Below, piece by piece: positions 1-8,277 of a stretch of DNA of 64,000 nt; position 1 is the stretch's first letter, and each line of letters begins with the position of its first letter. The stretch spans positions 372,001-436,000 of the forward strand of contig JBMYRB010000003.1 of NCBI GenBank assembly GCA_049601915.1. The letters are read 5' to 3'. The stretch comes from UBA8079 sp049601915. Its GTDB lineage: Bacteria > Pseudomonadota > Alphaproteobacteria > UBA6615. The notes under the pieces were generated by a model, which made no database searches, had not been told where the DNA came from, and was given only the letters and a program-made list of their open reading frames with translations. The position numbers and the translations under genes were made by a program.

Positions 1-624
1 CGGTGCGGTCGCCGGCTTGAAAATAGCAACGCCCGAGCAATAAAACGCCATGAACAGCGACAGCAGAATGCCCGGCAAGATGCCCGCGAGGAACAGGAAT
101 CCAATCGAGATCTCGGTCACAATACCCCAGATGATCAGCAGCACACTCGGTGGGATCAGCATGCCCAGGCACGCGCTGCCTGCAACTGAACCCAGCGCAT
201 ATTTGCGGTTGTAGCCGGCGTTGATCATTTCCGGATAGGCCAGGCGCGAGAACGCTGCCGCCGACGCGAGACTTGTGCCGGTCACCGCGGCAAACACCGC
301 GTTACCCGCGACGGTCGCAACGGCGAGGCGACCGGGAATACGCTTTAGCCCGAAGTTCATCACCCGATACAGATCTCCCGCCGAGCCGGACCTGCTGACG
401 AACTCGCCCATTAAGACGAACAGCGGGATGACCGCGAACACGAAATTTCGAAGCGCGAAGAATGAGGTGCTGCCCACCTGCCCGGCTGCCAGCTCGTATG
501 AGCCAAACATGAGCCAAGTCCCGACAAGCGCGGTGACACCTAGTGAAATTCCGATATGAATGCCGATTATCACTGCGATAATCAGAACAATCAGCATCAA
601 TACGACGGCTGTAGTCGGATCCAT
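1..624 (-). CDS. dctM: TRAP transporter large permease (DctM family), 3' part cut by window edge
   Basis: Only the first 208 codons lie in the window; the frame is open to base 1. The start at 624 (MDPTTAVVLM) follows an AGGGGA ribosome site. The visible part is strongly hydrophobic, with several membrane segments and the family-typical stretches FALRNFVFAVIPLFVLMGEF and GTSLASAAAFSRL. The full family length is about 430 residues, so roughly half is missing. The large membrane subunit forms the sodium-driven translocation pathway for an organic acid delivered by a DctP protein. It lies 74 bp downstream of dctQ on the same strand, so the two are probably co-transcribed. Substrate unknown. Confidence 0.88.
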   Translation of the reverse strand, partial: MDPTTAVVLMLIVLIIAVIIGIHIGISLGVTALVGTWLMFGSYELAAGQVGSTSFFALRNFVFAVIPLFVLMGEFVSRSGSAGDLYRVMNFGLKRIPGRLAVATVAGNAVFAAVTGTSLASAAAFSRLAYPEMINAGYNRKYALGSVAGSACLGMLIPPSVLLIIWGIVTEISIGFLFLAGILPGILLSLFMAFYCSGVAIFKPATAP

Positions 625-698
625 TTTTTAACGTCCCCTTAGTCCCGCATCTACTTTCCGGCCGCAATCTGCGCCGGACGGGTTGATGGTTTTATACT

Positions 699-1235
699 TT
701 AGATTTGAGAGCCCTCGATGGACTCGGCCCTGCCCTCTTCTTCATCCGTGATGGGCTCAGTGCCAAACACGAAGTGCCAGAGAAGAACCAGATAAACGAG
801 CAACGAGACAATCGCAAAAACGATGATCAGCGAACGAACCGGATAGATCGGCACGCGGATCGAACCTTCGCCTTCGCGCTCATCGACATCCCAGCCGATG
901 ATCATGTCTTCCCAGCCACCGATGGCAATCGACCAGAAGAACCAGACGCCCATGATAGCGACGAAGATATCGATCAACCGGCGCCCCATGTCATTCAGGT
1001 TCTGATAGACGACGGTCGTGCGCAGGTGCGCGCCACGGTAGATCGTATAGGGCAACTGCAGGAACAGGATCGAAACCATGGAGTTGGCAACGATCTCGAT
1101 GGTTCCATCGAACGGTGCGTTGAAGAATGTACGTCCCGAAATATCCCAGAGGATGAGAAACGCGAGGGCCATCGCCCAGAATGCTGCAACGGTACTGCAA
1201 ACACGCGTTACGGTGTTTACGACATTATCGACCAT
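699..1235 (-). CDS. dctQ: TRAP transporter small permease (DctQ family)
   Basis: The 178-residue protein has four predicted membrane segments (about residues 15-35, 47-67, 90-110 and 130-155), which is the DctQ layout. The small permease pairs with DctM in the inner membrane. An AGGGAG site seven bases before the ATG at 1235 supports the start. The acidic tail (EEEGRAESIEGSQI) is unremarkable. dctM follows on the same strand, while dctP is divergent across a 400-bp gap, so binding protein and permeases have separate promoters. The family assignment rests on topology and context more than on sequence motifs. Confidence 0.85.
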   Translation of the reverse strand: MVDNVVNTVTRVCSTVAAFWAMALAFLILWDISGRTFFNAPFDGTIEIVANSMVSILFLQLPYTIYRGAHLRTTVVYQNLNDMGRRLIDIFVAIMGVWFFWSIAIGGWEDMIIGWDVDEREGEGSIRVPIYPVRSLIIVFAIVSLLVYLVLLWHFVFGTEPITDEEEGRAESIEGSQI

Positions 1236-1640
1236 GTACTGGCTCCCTGTCCGCCCGTGAAATCAAGCGGTATTTAGTCCGACTCGCAGGTCCTCCCAAA
1301 CGAGCACCGCGCGAAGTTAGCAGACTGAAACCCTATGTAAACTCAACGTTCGCGCTTCAATGCCTTTTTTTTGCCTCGCCGCGGCGAGAATTCATCAAAC
1401 AAGCACGATGGTTCCGACACATTTCGGCTGCAACTTAATTTCGGACGTCATGCGCACCGTGCGCCCGCGTCATATTTAATGCCGTCCGGAGGGCGGTGCG
1501 GGTGCCATTCGGCAGCGCAATGAAAGCGCGATAACCGCTAGCTTTTGTTACCGATTCCTGCTTTGTTGCGCTCCGACTAATGCGAGAGCCAGCACATTTC
1601 GTTACCGCTGAAATTCGCAGACGTTGTGCACAACTAATAA
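1236..1640. promoter_or_regulatory. Divergent intergenic region between dctQ and dctP, with two perfect palindromes
   Basis: This stretch of about 400 bases has no convincing gene. It must hold the promoters for dctQM (leftward) and dctP (rightward). Two perfect palindromes stand out: CTCGCCGCGGCGAG at 1375-1388, next to a run of eight T, and GTTGTGCACAAC at 1623-1634, just before the dctP start. Either could be an operator; no regulator gene is adjacent. I could not place -35/-10 boxes with confidence. Confidence 0.45.
1623..1634. promoter_or_regulatory. 12-bp perfect palindrome upstream of dctP (possible operator)
   Basis: GTTGTGCACAAC is a perfect 12-base palindrome that ends 12 bases before the dctP ribosome site. 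Its position in the leader would let a bound regulator block transcription or translation of dctP. A palindrome this short can arise by chance, so the call is tentative. Confidence 0.35.
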
Positions 1641-1661
1641 ATGTTCAAAGGGAGACGATCA

Positions 1662-2747
1662 GTGAAAGCACGTAAGCATCTTACGACTGTTGCTGCTGCT
1701 GGTGTTTTGGCCGTTGCGGCAGCCGCGACCACCACATCCGCCGTAGCCGACAGCTTCACGCTGCGCATCGCAGCCGGACATCCGTCCGCGCCGCTCGCCA
1801 GCGTTAATCAGCTTAACAAGACCTTCGTTCCGAACGTGACCAAGCGTGTCGCGGCCGAGACCGACCACAAGGTCCGGTTCATCGAGGGTTATGGCGGCAC
1901 GATTGCCAACCTCTTCGAGGTTCTGGAATCCACCCAGAAGGGTCTCGTCGACATCGGCGCGATGTGCTCTTGCTTCGAGCCGACGAAGCTGTTTGTCCAC
2001 AACCTGAACTACTTCAACCCGTTCATTTCGGGTGATCCTAAGATCATGGGTCCGACCACGCGTCAGATCCACAAGGAGTTCGACTACTTCTACGACGTGT
2101 TCTCGGACAAGTATAACCAGACCTACATCGCGAACGGCGCGTTCGACGATTACGGCCTAGGTACGAAGTTCCCGTGGACCAAGATGGAAGAGCTCAAGGG
2201 CGTGAAGATCGGTGCCGCCGGTCCGAACCTCCCCTGGCTTGACTATGCTGGTGCCGCCAAGGTCCAGACCAACCTGAACGAAGTCTACAACGCGCTGCAG
2301 TCCGGCGTGTTCAGCGGTGTCGTGATTTTCCCGGCACCGTATTTCGGCTTCAAGTTCGGCGAAGTCGCGAAATACTACACGACTATGGGCTGGGGCTCGG
2401 TTGTAGCTTACCCGGTGACCGTCAACAACGACACCTGGGCCAAGCTGCCTGATTCCGTGAAGAAGATCATCATGGAAGAGACCGATGTCTACAACGTGGC
2501 CGTTGAGGACGAGGGTGTGCGCAAGTTCAGCTCCGCTCTCGAGAACCTCAAGAAGCAGGGCGTCACGGTTCGTGACCTCGGCAATGAGGAACGCGGCAAG
2601 ATGGCTCGTGCTATCGAGCCGTGGGTGAACCAGAAGGCCAAGGAGTACGAAGCCCAGGGCGTTCCGGGTAAGGCCACCTTCAAGCGTCTGATGGAACTGT
2701 CCATCGCGAACGGCGCCAAGCCGGTTCACCAGTACACGATCAACTAA
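1662..2747 (+). CDS. dctP: TRAP transporter periplasmic substrate-binding protein (DctP family)
   Basis: This protein captures a small organic acid in the periplasm and hands it to DctQM. I choose the GTG at 1662 over the in-frame ATG at 1641, because AAAGGGAGA sits six bases before the GTG and inside the longer reading. The resulting 361-residue protein begins with a basic stretch (VKARKH), a hydrophobic core and an AVADS cleavage site, a normal Sec signal. The mature part contains TRAP-binding-protein features such as the helix LFEVLESTQKGLVDIGAM and the stretch YNALQSGVFSGVVI, where the family binding arginine and aromatic residues lie. A strong terminator follows. The neighbouring HisD-like and cyclase genes may act on the imported substrate (inference). 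Confidence 0.9.
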   Translation: MKARKHLTTVAAAGVLAVAAAATTTSAVADSFTLRIAAGHPSAPLASVNQLNKTFVPNVTKRVAAETDHKVRFIEGYGGTIANLFEVLESTQKGLVDIGAMCSCFEPTKLFVHNLNYFNPFISGDPKIMGPTTRQIHKEFDYFYDVFSDKYNQTYIANGAFDDYGLGTKFPWTKMEELKGVKIGAAGPNLPWLDYAGAAKVQTNLNEVYNALQSGVFSGVVIFPAPYFGFKFGEVAKYYTTMGWGSVVAYPVTVNNDTWAKLPDSVKKIIMEETDVYNVAVEDEGVRKFSSALENLKKQGVTVRDLGNEERGKMARAIEPWVNQKAKEYEAQGVPGKATFKRLMELSIANGAKPVHQYTIN

Positions 2748-2770
2748 AATCGATTCCCATCGATTTGGGA

Positions 2771-2797
2771 AAGGGCGGCCATCGGGCCGCCCTTTTT
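2771..2797 (+). terminator. Rho-independent terminator after dctP
   Basis: A perfect 10-bp stem (AAGGGCGGCC at 2771-2780 pairing with GGCCGCCCTT at 2785-2794) with an ATCG loop is followed by a T run to 2797. It starts 24 bases after the dctP stop codon. Confidence 0.92.
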
Positions 2798-2846
2798 CTT
2801 TGACTCATCCAGGCCGGCGCAGAACATAACCGCGCAAGGGTGAACG

Positions 2847-2870
2847 AAAAAAGGCCGGCCCGGCGGCCGC
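2847..2870 (-). terminator. Probable terminator of the leftward hisD-like gene
   Basis: On the minus strand a short GC-rich hairpin (GGCCG/CGGCC) is followed directly by six T (the A run at 2847-2852). It lies about 25 bases after the hisD-like stop codon. The stem is short, so efficiency is uncertain. Confidence 0.55.
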
Positions 2871-2895
2871 CCTTCTCTATCGGATTACGATGAGA

Positions 2896-4209
2896 TTATT
2901 CAGCGGCGTCGGTCGCCCCGATGCCGATGTTGCGGCCCGCGTAACGGCGCAGGCGCAGGTCGGCCTGTTCCTTATGGCCCCAGAAGCGTTCCACTTCGCA
3001 CAGCCGCGAGCAATAATCGCCGACCAGTGCACTCGCCTCCTCGGTGATCTGCTGATAGGTGCAAGTCTTCATGAACTTGCCCACCCAAAGCCCACCGGTG
3101 TAACGGGCGGCGCCCTTGGTCGGCAGGGTATGGTTGGTACCGATCACCTTGTCGCCATAAGACACGTTGGTTTCGGGCCCGATGAACAGGGCGCCGAAGT
3201 TTGTCATGTTGTCGAGGAACCAGCGCGGGTCTTCCGTCAGAATCTCGACATGCTCATAGGCAAGCCGGTCCGCCTCGCTGCGCATCTCCTCACGATCACC
3301 GCAAAGAATGATCTGGCCATAGTCCCGCCACGCAACTGACGCGACATCTGCGGTCGGCAGAATTTCGAGCTGGCGCTCGATCTCCGCGGGAATCGCCTCG
3401 GCGAGTTCACGGGATGTCGTTATGACAGCCGCTGGTGAGTTCGGGCCATGTTCGGCCTGACCGAGCAGATCAACCACCACCATCTCGACGTCGGCCGTAT
3501 CGTCGGCGATGACCAACACTTCTGTGGGCCCGGCAAACAGATCGATGCCGACCTTGCCGTAGAGCTGGCGCTTGGCCTCGGCCACATAGGCGTTGCCCGG
3601 GCCCACCAGCATGTCACAGGGCGCGATTGTCTCGGTGCCGATGCCCATGGCCGCGACGGCCTGAACGCCACCGAGACAGTAGATCTCGTCGGCACCCGCA
3701 AAATGCATCGCCGCGATGGTTGCCGCATGCGGACTACCTTCGTTTGGCGGGGTGCAGGCGATGACGCGCGGTACACCAGCCACCTTGGCTGTCACGATGG
3801 ACATATGCGCCGATGCCACCATCGGGTAGCGCCCGCCTGGCACGTAACAGCCCACGCTGTTCACCGGGATGTTCTTGTGCCCGAGGGTCACGCCCGGGAG
3901 CGTTTCGATCTCCACATCCTGCAGAGCGTCGCGCTGATTCTGCGCGAAATTACGGACCTGGGTCTGGGCAAACTTGATGTCCTCGATTGTCTGCTCAGGC
4001 AGCGAGTTCACAAGTTCCTGGACCTGCTCATCCGACAGGCGGAAACTGTCCGGCGTCCATTTGTCGAACTTCTCCGACAGGTCGCACACGGCCGCGTCGC
4101 CGCGCGATTTCACGTCGCTCAGAATGCCCTCGACAATGCTGCGCACCTTGGCGTCGGCCTCGTCGGTCGCTTCGGAATCCATCCCCTGCTTCAGGAACTC
4201 GATGGCCAT
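2896..4209 (-). CDS. HisD-family NAD-dependent dehydrogenase (histidinol dehydrogenase-like, possibly HpsN-like)
   Basis: The 437-residue protein is a full-length HisD fold. Residues matching the HisD zinc and catalytic set are present: Gln and His in LLGQAEHGP, Glu-His in AYEHVEIL, Asp in SYGDKVIGTNHTLPT, and the late His in ERFWGHKEQAD. HisD proteins oxidise an alcohol to an acid in two NAD-dependent steps. No other histidine gene is near, and the neighbours are a TRAP importer and cyclases, so a catabolic role is likelier. HpsN, which oxidises dihydroxypropanesulfonate to sulfolactate, belongs to this family and often sits with TRAP genes; that identity is only a guess. GAGGAAGAG before the ATG fixes the start. 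Confidence 0.85.
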   Translation of the reverse strand: MAIEFLKQGMDSEATDEADAKVRSIVEGILSDVKSRGDAAVCDLSEKFDKWTPDSFRLSDEQVQELVNSLPEQTIEDIKFAQTQVRNFAQNQRDALQDVEIETLPGVTLGHKNIPVNSVGCYVPGGRYPMVASAHMSIVTAKVAGVPRVIACTPPNEGSPHAATIAAMHFAGADEIYCLGGVQAVAAMGIGTETIAPCDMLVGPGNAYVAEAKRQLYGKVGIDLFAGPTEVLVIADDTADVEMVVVDLLGQAEHGPNSPAAVITTSRELAEAIPAEIERQLEILPTADVASVAWRDYGQIILCGDREEMRSEADRLAYEHVEILTEDPRWFLDNMTNFGALFIGPETNVSYGDKVIGTNHTLPTKGAARYTGGLWVGKFMKTCTYQQITEEASALVGDYCSRLCEVERFWGHKEQADLRLRRYAGRNIGIGATDAAE

Positions 4210-4259
4210 GTCACTCTTCCTCGTATGGGTTCGTATTTTGCAGTGTCTTAAAACGGAGC

Positions 4260-4288
4260 GGGCGGCACCGGCAACTCCGGTACCGCCC
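4260..4288 (-). terminator. Strong hairpin between cyclase gene and hisD-like gene
   Basis: A 12-bp stem with one wobble pair (GGGCGGCACCGG at 4260-4271, CCGGTACCGCCC at 4277-4288) and a 5-base loop lies 24 bases past the cyclase stop codon. No T run follows immediately, so it may act as a partial terminator or an mRNA-processing site within a leftward operon. Confidence 0.55.
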
Positions 4289-4311
4289 GACCTGAATATT
4301 CTTCACAGGAG

Positions 4312-5295
4312 CTACTTAATGGCCTGCGGATTGATCGGCGAGCCGACACCGCGCGTAATCGGCAGCGGCGGGGCCACAAACATGAACTCGTACACCTTGT
4401 CGGCGTCGCAATCGTTCGCCAGATCCTTGAGATAGAAGATCTCGCCCATGGTGATGCCGATCTGCGGAATCACGATCCAGTGCCAAGGCTGGAATACATC
4501 GTCTGTCTCATTCGGGATGACCTCGCAGCCCCAGGTGTCGGCACAGATCGCCGCGATCTCCATGTCATGCATCCAGTCACAGGTGTGGAAGGACACGCCC
4601 GGCGCCTCGCCACCGGCATATCCGCCCCACTCGCCCGCGGCCAAGCAGCGTTCCATGTGGCCAGTCCGGTAGATCACGAAGTCACCACGCTTGATTTCCA
4701 CTCCCTGAGCCTTGGCGCACGCATCGAGATCGTCGGCGTCGATCGCAGTACCGTCGTCGAGGGAGTCCACCCCGGCCCAGCGCGCGATGTCGAGCAACAC
4801 CCCGCGGCCGACCATCTTATTGCGCATCTTGTGGATCGCGTTCTTCTCGGCACCGTTGGCACCGACCAGTGTCGCGTCATAACCGTTCCACATCTTGTCG
4901 CTGTTGAAGACGTGACCGAGCGCGTCCCACTGGGTACCGCACTGCAGCGGTAACGAGACCGCATCGTCCGCATACTGGCTGGGGTATTTTTTGCCGGGGA
5001 CCGTCTGCTTGCCCTGGACGGCATCGGTGCCCGTCGCGAGCATGGTGTGGATCGGGTTCCAACGGCCGCCGAACAGTCCGTTCTGCGGGCCGTCGCCATC
5101 GAAGTTCAGTCCGAGCGCGAACACCTCGCCGCGTTTGACCAACTGCGCTGCCCCCTTGCGCTCTTCGTCGCCCACATAATTGATCGTGCCCCACTCGTCA
5201 TCCGGGCCCCATTTGCCCCAGTTCTTGTTGCGCTCGGACTTCTCCATGATGAGGTCCATGTCGAACTGGTGTTTCGGATCGTCGTAACGATGCAT
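4312..5295 (-). CDS. Cyclase-family hydrolase (PF04199, kynurenine formamidase-like), copy 1
   Basis: The 327-residue protein belongs to the metal-dependent cyclase family, which opens cyclic amides or hydrolyses formamides (isatin hydrolase and bacterial kynurenine formamidase are known members). Family-like stretches include QCGTQWDALGHVF (a His/Asp metal-site region), GVLLDIARWAGV, GDFVIYRTGHM and the C-terminal PLPITRGVGSPINPQAIK. It is clearly paralogous to the next gene upstream; the two share the ends LxITRGxGSPINPQAIK and much of the middle. It is longer than simple formamidases (about 210 residues) and fits the longer bacterial subgroup. A GGGGGAG site precedes the ATG. Substrate unknown. 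Confidence 0.85.
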   Translation of the reverse strand: MHRYDDPKHQFDMDLIMEKSERNKNWGKWGPDDEWGTINYVGDEERKGAAQLVKRGEVFALGLNFDGDGPQNGLFGGRWNPIHTMLATGTDAVQGKQTVPGKKYPSQYADDAVSLPLQCGTQWDALGHVFNSDKMWNGYDATLVGANGAEKNAIHKMRNKMVGRGVLLDIARWAGVDSLDDGTAIDADDLDACAKAQGVEIKRGDFVIYRTGHMERCLAAGEWGGYAGGEAPGVSFHTCDWMHDMEIAAICADTWGCEVIPNETDDVFQPWHWIVIPQIGITMGEIFYLKDLANDCDADKVYEFMFVAPPLPITRGVGSPINPQAIK

Positions 5296-5375
5296 CTCAG
5301 GTCTCCCCCGTAAATCTCGGTTGCGCCCGCTTCACGCCGGCAGACTTTATTATAATGGAACTATAGCAAGACAAA

Positions 5376-5403
5376 GGGGCCACGCTCCAATGGAACGTGC
5401 CCC
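5376..5403 (-). terminator. Hairpin terminator downstream of cyclase copy 2
   Basis: On the minus strand, GGGGCACGTTCC, an ATT loop and GGAGCGTGGCCCC form a 12-bp stem with one bulge, followed by TTTGT. It lies 27 bases past the stop of the upstream cyclase gene and before the downstream cyclase gene, so it may partly uncouple the two paralogues. Confidence 0.55.
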
Positions 5404-5430
5404 CCCAAAACGACATAGATGCCGTCAAAT

Positions 5431-6450
5431 TTACTTGATGGCCTGCGGATTAATTGGCGAACCAGTGCCTCGCGTGATCACGAGCGGCGGGGCGCAGAGG
5501 AAGAACTCATAAACGCCGTCTTCTGCACAATCTGCGACCAGTTCGCGCAGATACCAGATCTCGCCATGAACGATTCCGATGTGAGGGATCGTTACCCAGT
5601 GCCAGGGCTGATTAAGGCCCGGGACACTCTTGTTGGGGCGCACTTCGATGCCCCAGGTGTCGGAACAGATACCCGCGATCTGCTTCTCGTGGATCCAGTC
5701 CACGGTCTCGAAACCGAGCCCCGGAGCGTCACCGCCCCCGTAGGTGCCCCAATCACCTTTGTCCAGGCAATCGGCCATCTGACCGGTGTTGAAGATCACG
5801 AAGTCGCCGCGGCGCACTTCGACACCCTGCTTCTTGGCCGTGTTCTCGAGATCCTTGATGGTGATCTCATAGCCATCCGCAAGCCGTTCCTTGCCCTTGT
5901 AACGGGCGACATCGAGCAGGACGCCGCGACCGACCATCTTGTCGGCGAATTTCTCGATACCATTCTTGTGGGCTCCGCGTACGTCGACGAGCGTCGCGTC
6001 ATAACCGTTCCACATCTTGTCGTCGGTAAAGACATGAGACAGCGCGTCCCACTGGGTCGCGGCCTGGGTCGGCAGGTTGATGGCGTCATCCGCGTAGCGC
6101 ATGCCGGCGAGCGGCTCCTGAATGCCTTGCACCGCATCCGTGCCAGTCGCAAGCATCTGATGCATCGGGTTCCAGCGGCCGCCGAATAGTCCGTTCTGCG
6201 GGCCATTTTCGTCGAGGTTCAGGCCGAGGCGGAAGACTTTGCCCTTCTGGATCAGCTTGGCCGCGCTGGCGATGTCTTCCGGGGTGATGTAGTTGAGAAC
6301 GCCGAGCTCGTCATTCGGGCCCCACTTGCCCCAGTTGCTGAGCTGTTTGCACTTGCGCATCACATCCGCTTTGGTGAGCAGCTTCTTCTTACCTTTGCGG
6401 GCCGCGCTCTTTTTCGCAGTAGGTTTGCGTGCGGTTGCTTTCTTGGCCAT
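5431..6450 (-). CDS. Cyclase-family hydrolase (PF04199), copy 2, with lysine/alanine-rich N-terminus
   Basis: This 339-residue paralogue of the gene at 4312-5295 shares the same order of motifs: NGLFGGRWNPMHQMLATGTD, QAATQWDALSHVF, GVLLDVARYKG, GDFVIFNTGQM and PLVITRGTGSPINPQAIK. The first 25 or so residues differ: they are a run of Lys, Ala, Arg and Thr (MAKKATARKPTAKKSAARKG), unlike a signal peptide and more like a flexible basic tail. Its function is unknown; such tails can bind nucleic acid or anionic surfaces. The likely reaction is hydrolysis of a cyclic or formyl amide. It is divergent from the SDR gene at 6600. Confidence 0.83.
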   Translation of the reverse strand: MAKKATARKPTAKKSAARKGKKKLLTKADVMRKCKQLSNWGKWGPNDELGVLNYITPEDIASAAKLIQKGKVFRLGLNLDENGPQNGLFGGRWNPMHQMLATGTDAVQGIQEPLAGMRYADDAINLPTQAATQWDALSHVFTDDKMWNGYDATLVDVRGAHKNGIEKFADKMVGRGVLLDVARYKGKERLADGYEITIKDLENTAKKQGVEVRRGDFVIFNTGQMADCLDKGDWGTYGGGDAPGLGFETVDWIHEKQIAGICSDTWGIEVRPNKSVPGLNQPWHWVTIPHIGIVHGEIWYLRELVADCAEDGVYEFFLCAPPLVITRGTGSPINPQAIK

Positions 6451-6599
6451 CTCGGTGCCTCGCCTTTATCTATTATCGAATTCTATATGCCTTAGCCGGT
6501 CTTACCTCCGGCTTCGGGCTCGGTTATGGTCGCAGCAGAATTGGATTGCAAGCGCACAATCCGCCCGATTTGACGACATTGTGACGAGGACAGAACGAG

Positions 6600-7379
6600 A
6601 TGAGTGTTGCGGAAACCGAAGATAATAAATCGCCGTCGCTGCGGCTCGACGGATTGGTCGCCGTGGTCACGGGCGCCGGCCGCGGGCTGGGGCGCGGCAT
6701 CGCAATCGCGCTCGCAGATGCCGGGGCCGAGCTCGTGCTGGTCAGCCGTACCCAGAGCGATCTCGACGAGGTGGCCGCGCGCATCACCGAAGCCGGCGGC
6801 AGCGCGCATACGGTTGTGTGCGACGTGACGGACGCCGCACAGGTAACAGAAAAGATCGAAGGGCTCGAGCGCATCGATATCCTGATGAACAATGCGGGCG
6901 CCAATATCCCCGAGCCGTTTGTCGATGTCAGCGAGGAGCATCTGGATTTCCTGCTCAACATCAACGTGAAGTCCATGTTCCTAGTCGCCCAGGCCGCCGC
7001 ACGGCGCATGCAGGCGGGCGGGCGCGGCGGGTCAATCATTCACATGTCGTCGCAGATGGGCCATGTCGGCTCACCCAACCGCACCAATTACTGTGCGACC
7101 AAGCACGCCGTCGAAGGCATGAGCAAGGCGATCGCCGCCGAGCTCGCGCCGCAGAACATCCGCAGTAACTGTATCGGGCCGACCTTCATCGAGACGCCGA
7201 TGACCAAGCCGATGTTCGAGAATCCGGACTTCAGGGAGTTCGTGATGGACCGCATTCTCATGGGCCGTCTCGGCAAGATTTCCGACGTGACGGGGTCGGT
7301 CGTTTTCCTCGCCTCACCGGCATCAGAGCTAATCACCGGCGCAAGCCTGACAATCGATGGTGGCTGGACAGTCGTATAA
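6600..7379 (+). CDS. Short-chain dehydrogenase/reductase (SDR)
   Basis: This is a classical 259-residue SDR that oxidises or reduces an alcohol/ketone with NAD(P). The nucleotide-binding motif TGAGRGLG is near residue 21, NNAGANIPEP follows, and the catalytic Ser and Tyr-x3-Lys are in MSSQMGHVGSPNRTNYCATK. The C-terminal SLTIDGGWTVV is family-typical. GAGGA nine bases upstream supports the start. The gene stands alone between the divergent cyclase gene and the deiodinase-like gene. Relatives include gluconate 5-dehydrogenase-like enzymes; the true substrate cannot be told. Confidence 0.9.
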   Translation: MSVAETEDNKSPSLRLDGLVAVVTGAGRGLGRGIAIALADAGAELVLVSRTQSDLDEVAARITEAGGSAHTVVCDVTDAAQVTEKIEGLERIDILMNNAGANIPEPFVDVSEEHLDFLLNINVKSMFLVAQAAARRMQAGGRGGSIIHMSSQMGHVGSPNRTNYCATKHAVEGMSKAIAAELAPQNIRSNCIGPTFIETPMTKPMFENPDFREFVMDRILMGRLGKISDVTGSVVFLASPASELITGASLTIDGGWTVV

Positions 7380-7521
7380 ACCCCGGGTTACAGCCGGAGA
7401 ACGGTGAATTTTTGAAAGAATTCACGCTTCTGTCGCTACCGAAGCGGCGCTTTATGCTGTAATAATTGCGTAACCAAAATAATCTGAACTTCCCAAGGAA
7501 GTCCGCAAGGAGAGGGAACAA

Positions 7522-8247
7522 ATGGGCGCACCTGCACGCGACGAGACTTACAACTACTCGCGCTTCAAGATGAGTAACTACGAGCTTGGCTACTTCCCGG
7601 GCCCGAAGGCCGGAGAAGACGTGAATTTCGACTACACGTTGACCGATCTGGACGGCAACGAGGTCAAACTCGCCGACTACAAGGGCAAATGGCTCGTCAT
7701 CGAGTCCGGCAGTCTCACCTGCCCGATGTACGTCAAGAATGTGAAGCCCTACGCCAAGCTACAGGGAAAATACCCCGACGTGGAATGGCTGGTGGTCTAT
7801 GTCCGCGAAGCCCACCCCGGCGAGAGAGCAAAGCAGGCCGAGACGATCGAGGAGAAGATCGAATATGCCAAGCGCAACCGCGACGACTACAAAGAGGGTC
7901 GCAAGATCATCGTCGATAACGTCGAGGGGAAATGGCACCACGAATGGGGCCTGCTGCCTAACACCGTTTATGTGATCAATCCCGACGGCAAAGTCATCTA
8001 CCGCGCCGATTGGTCGTTCGCGCATCTGGTGGAACGCGCACTGGATAATCGCGACACGATCAACACCGACGAGCATGTTGCGATTATCGGTGCCGCACCC
8101 TGGATCACCATCCCCGTGACTTTAAAAGGCGGATGGGTCGCCCTCTATGACATCCTGATCATCTTCCCCAAGGTCTATTACATGCACTTCAAGCTCGATA
8201 TCGAGACTTGGTGGGCGAAGAGAAAGGCGCGCAAGCAGGCCGCATAG
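7522..8247 (+). CDS. Deiodinase-like thioredoxin-fold protein with Cys in the active-site position
   Basis: The 241-residue protein has a thioredoxin fold resembling iodothyronine deiodinases and AhpC/TSA-type proteins. The active-site stretch ESGSLTCPMY (residues 61-70) matches the deiodinase GSxTxPP loop, where animal enzymes carry selenocysteine; here Cys67 is encoded by TGC. The second signature VYVREAHPGE (residues 92-101) matches the deiodinase EEAHP motif. A lysine-rich tail follows a hydrophobic stretch (about residues 205-220) that might touch a membrane. AAGGAGAGGG before ATG 7522 is a strong ribosome site. Bacterial members have no settled function; a thiol redox or dehalogenase role is possible. 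It has its own transcript, ending in a bidirectional terminator. Confidence 0.75.
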   Translation: MGAPARDETYNYSRFKMSNYELGYFPGPKAGEDVNFDYTLTDLDGNEVKLADYKGKWLVIESGSLTCPMYVKNVKPYAKLQGKYPDVEWLVVYVREAHPGERAKQAETIEEKIEYAKRNRDDYKEGRKIIVDNVEGKWHHEWGLLPNTVYVINPDGKVIYRADWSFAHLVERALDNRDTINTDEHVAIIGAAPWITIPVTLKGGWVALYDILIIFPKVYYMHFKLDIETWWAKRKARKQAA

Positions 8248-8277
8248 GCGCTGCCAACACAGCCTGAGAATTACAGG

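Noticed and set aside
2896..4209. The HisD-like gene as a histidine-biosynthesis gene
   Set aside because: No other his gene lies near and the neighbours are catabolic; the fold is HisD but the role is probably different.
7522..8247. Selenocysteine in the deiodinase-like gene
   Set aside because: The active-site codon is TGC (Cys), not TGA; no SECIS-type hairpin is needed.
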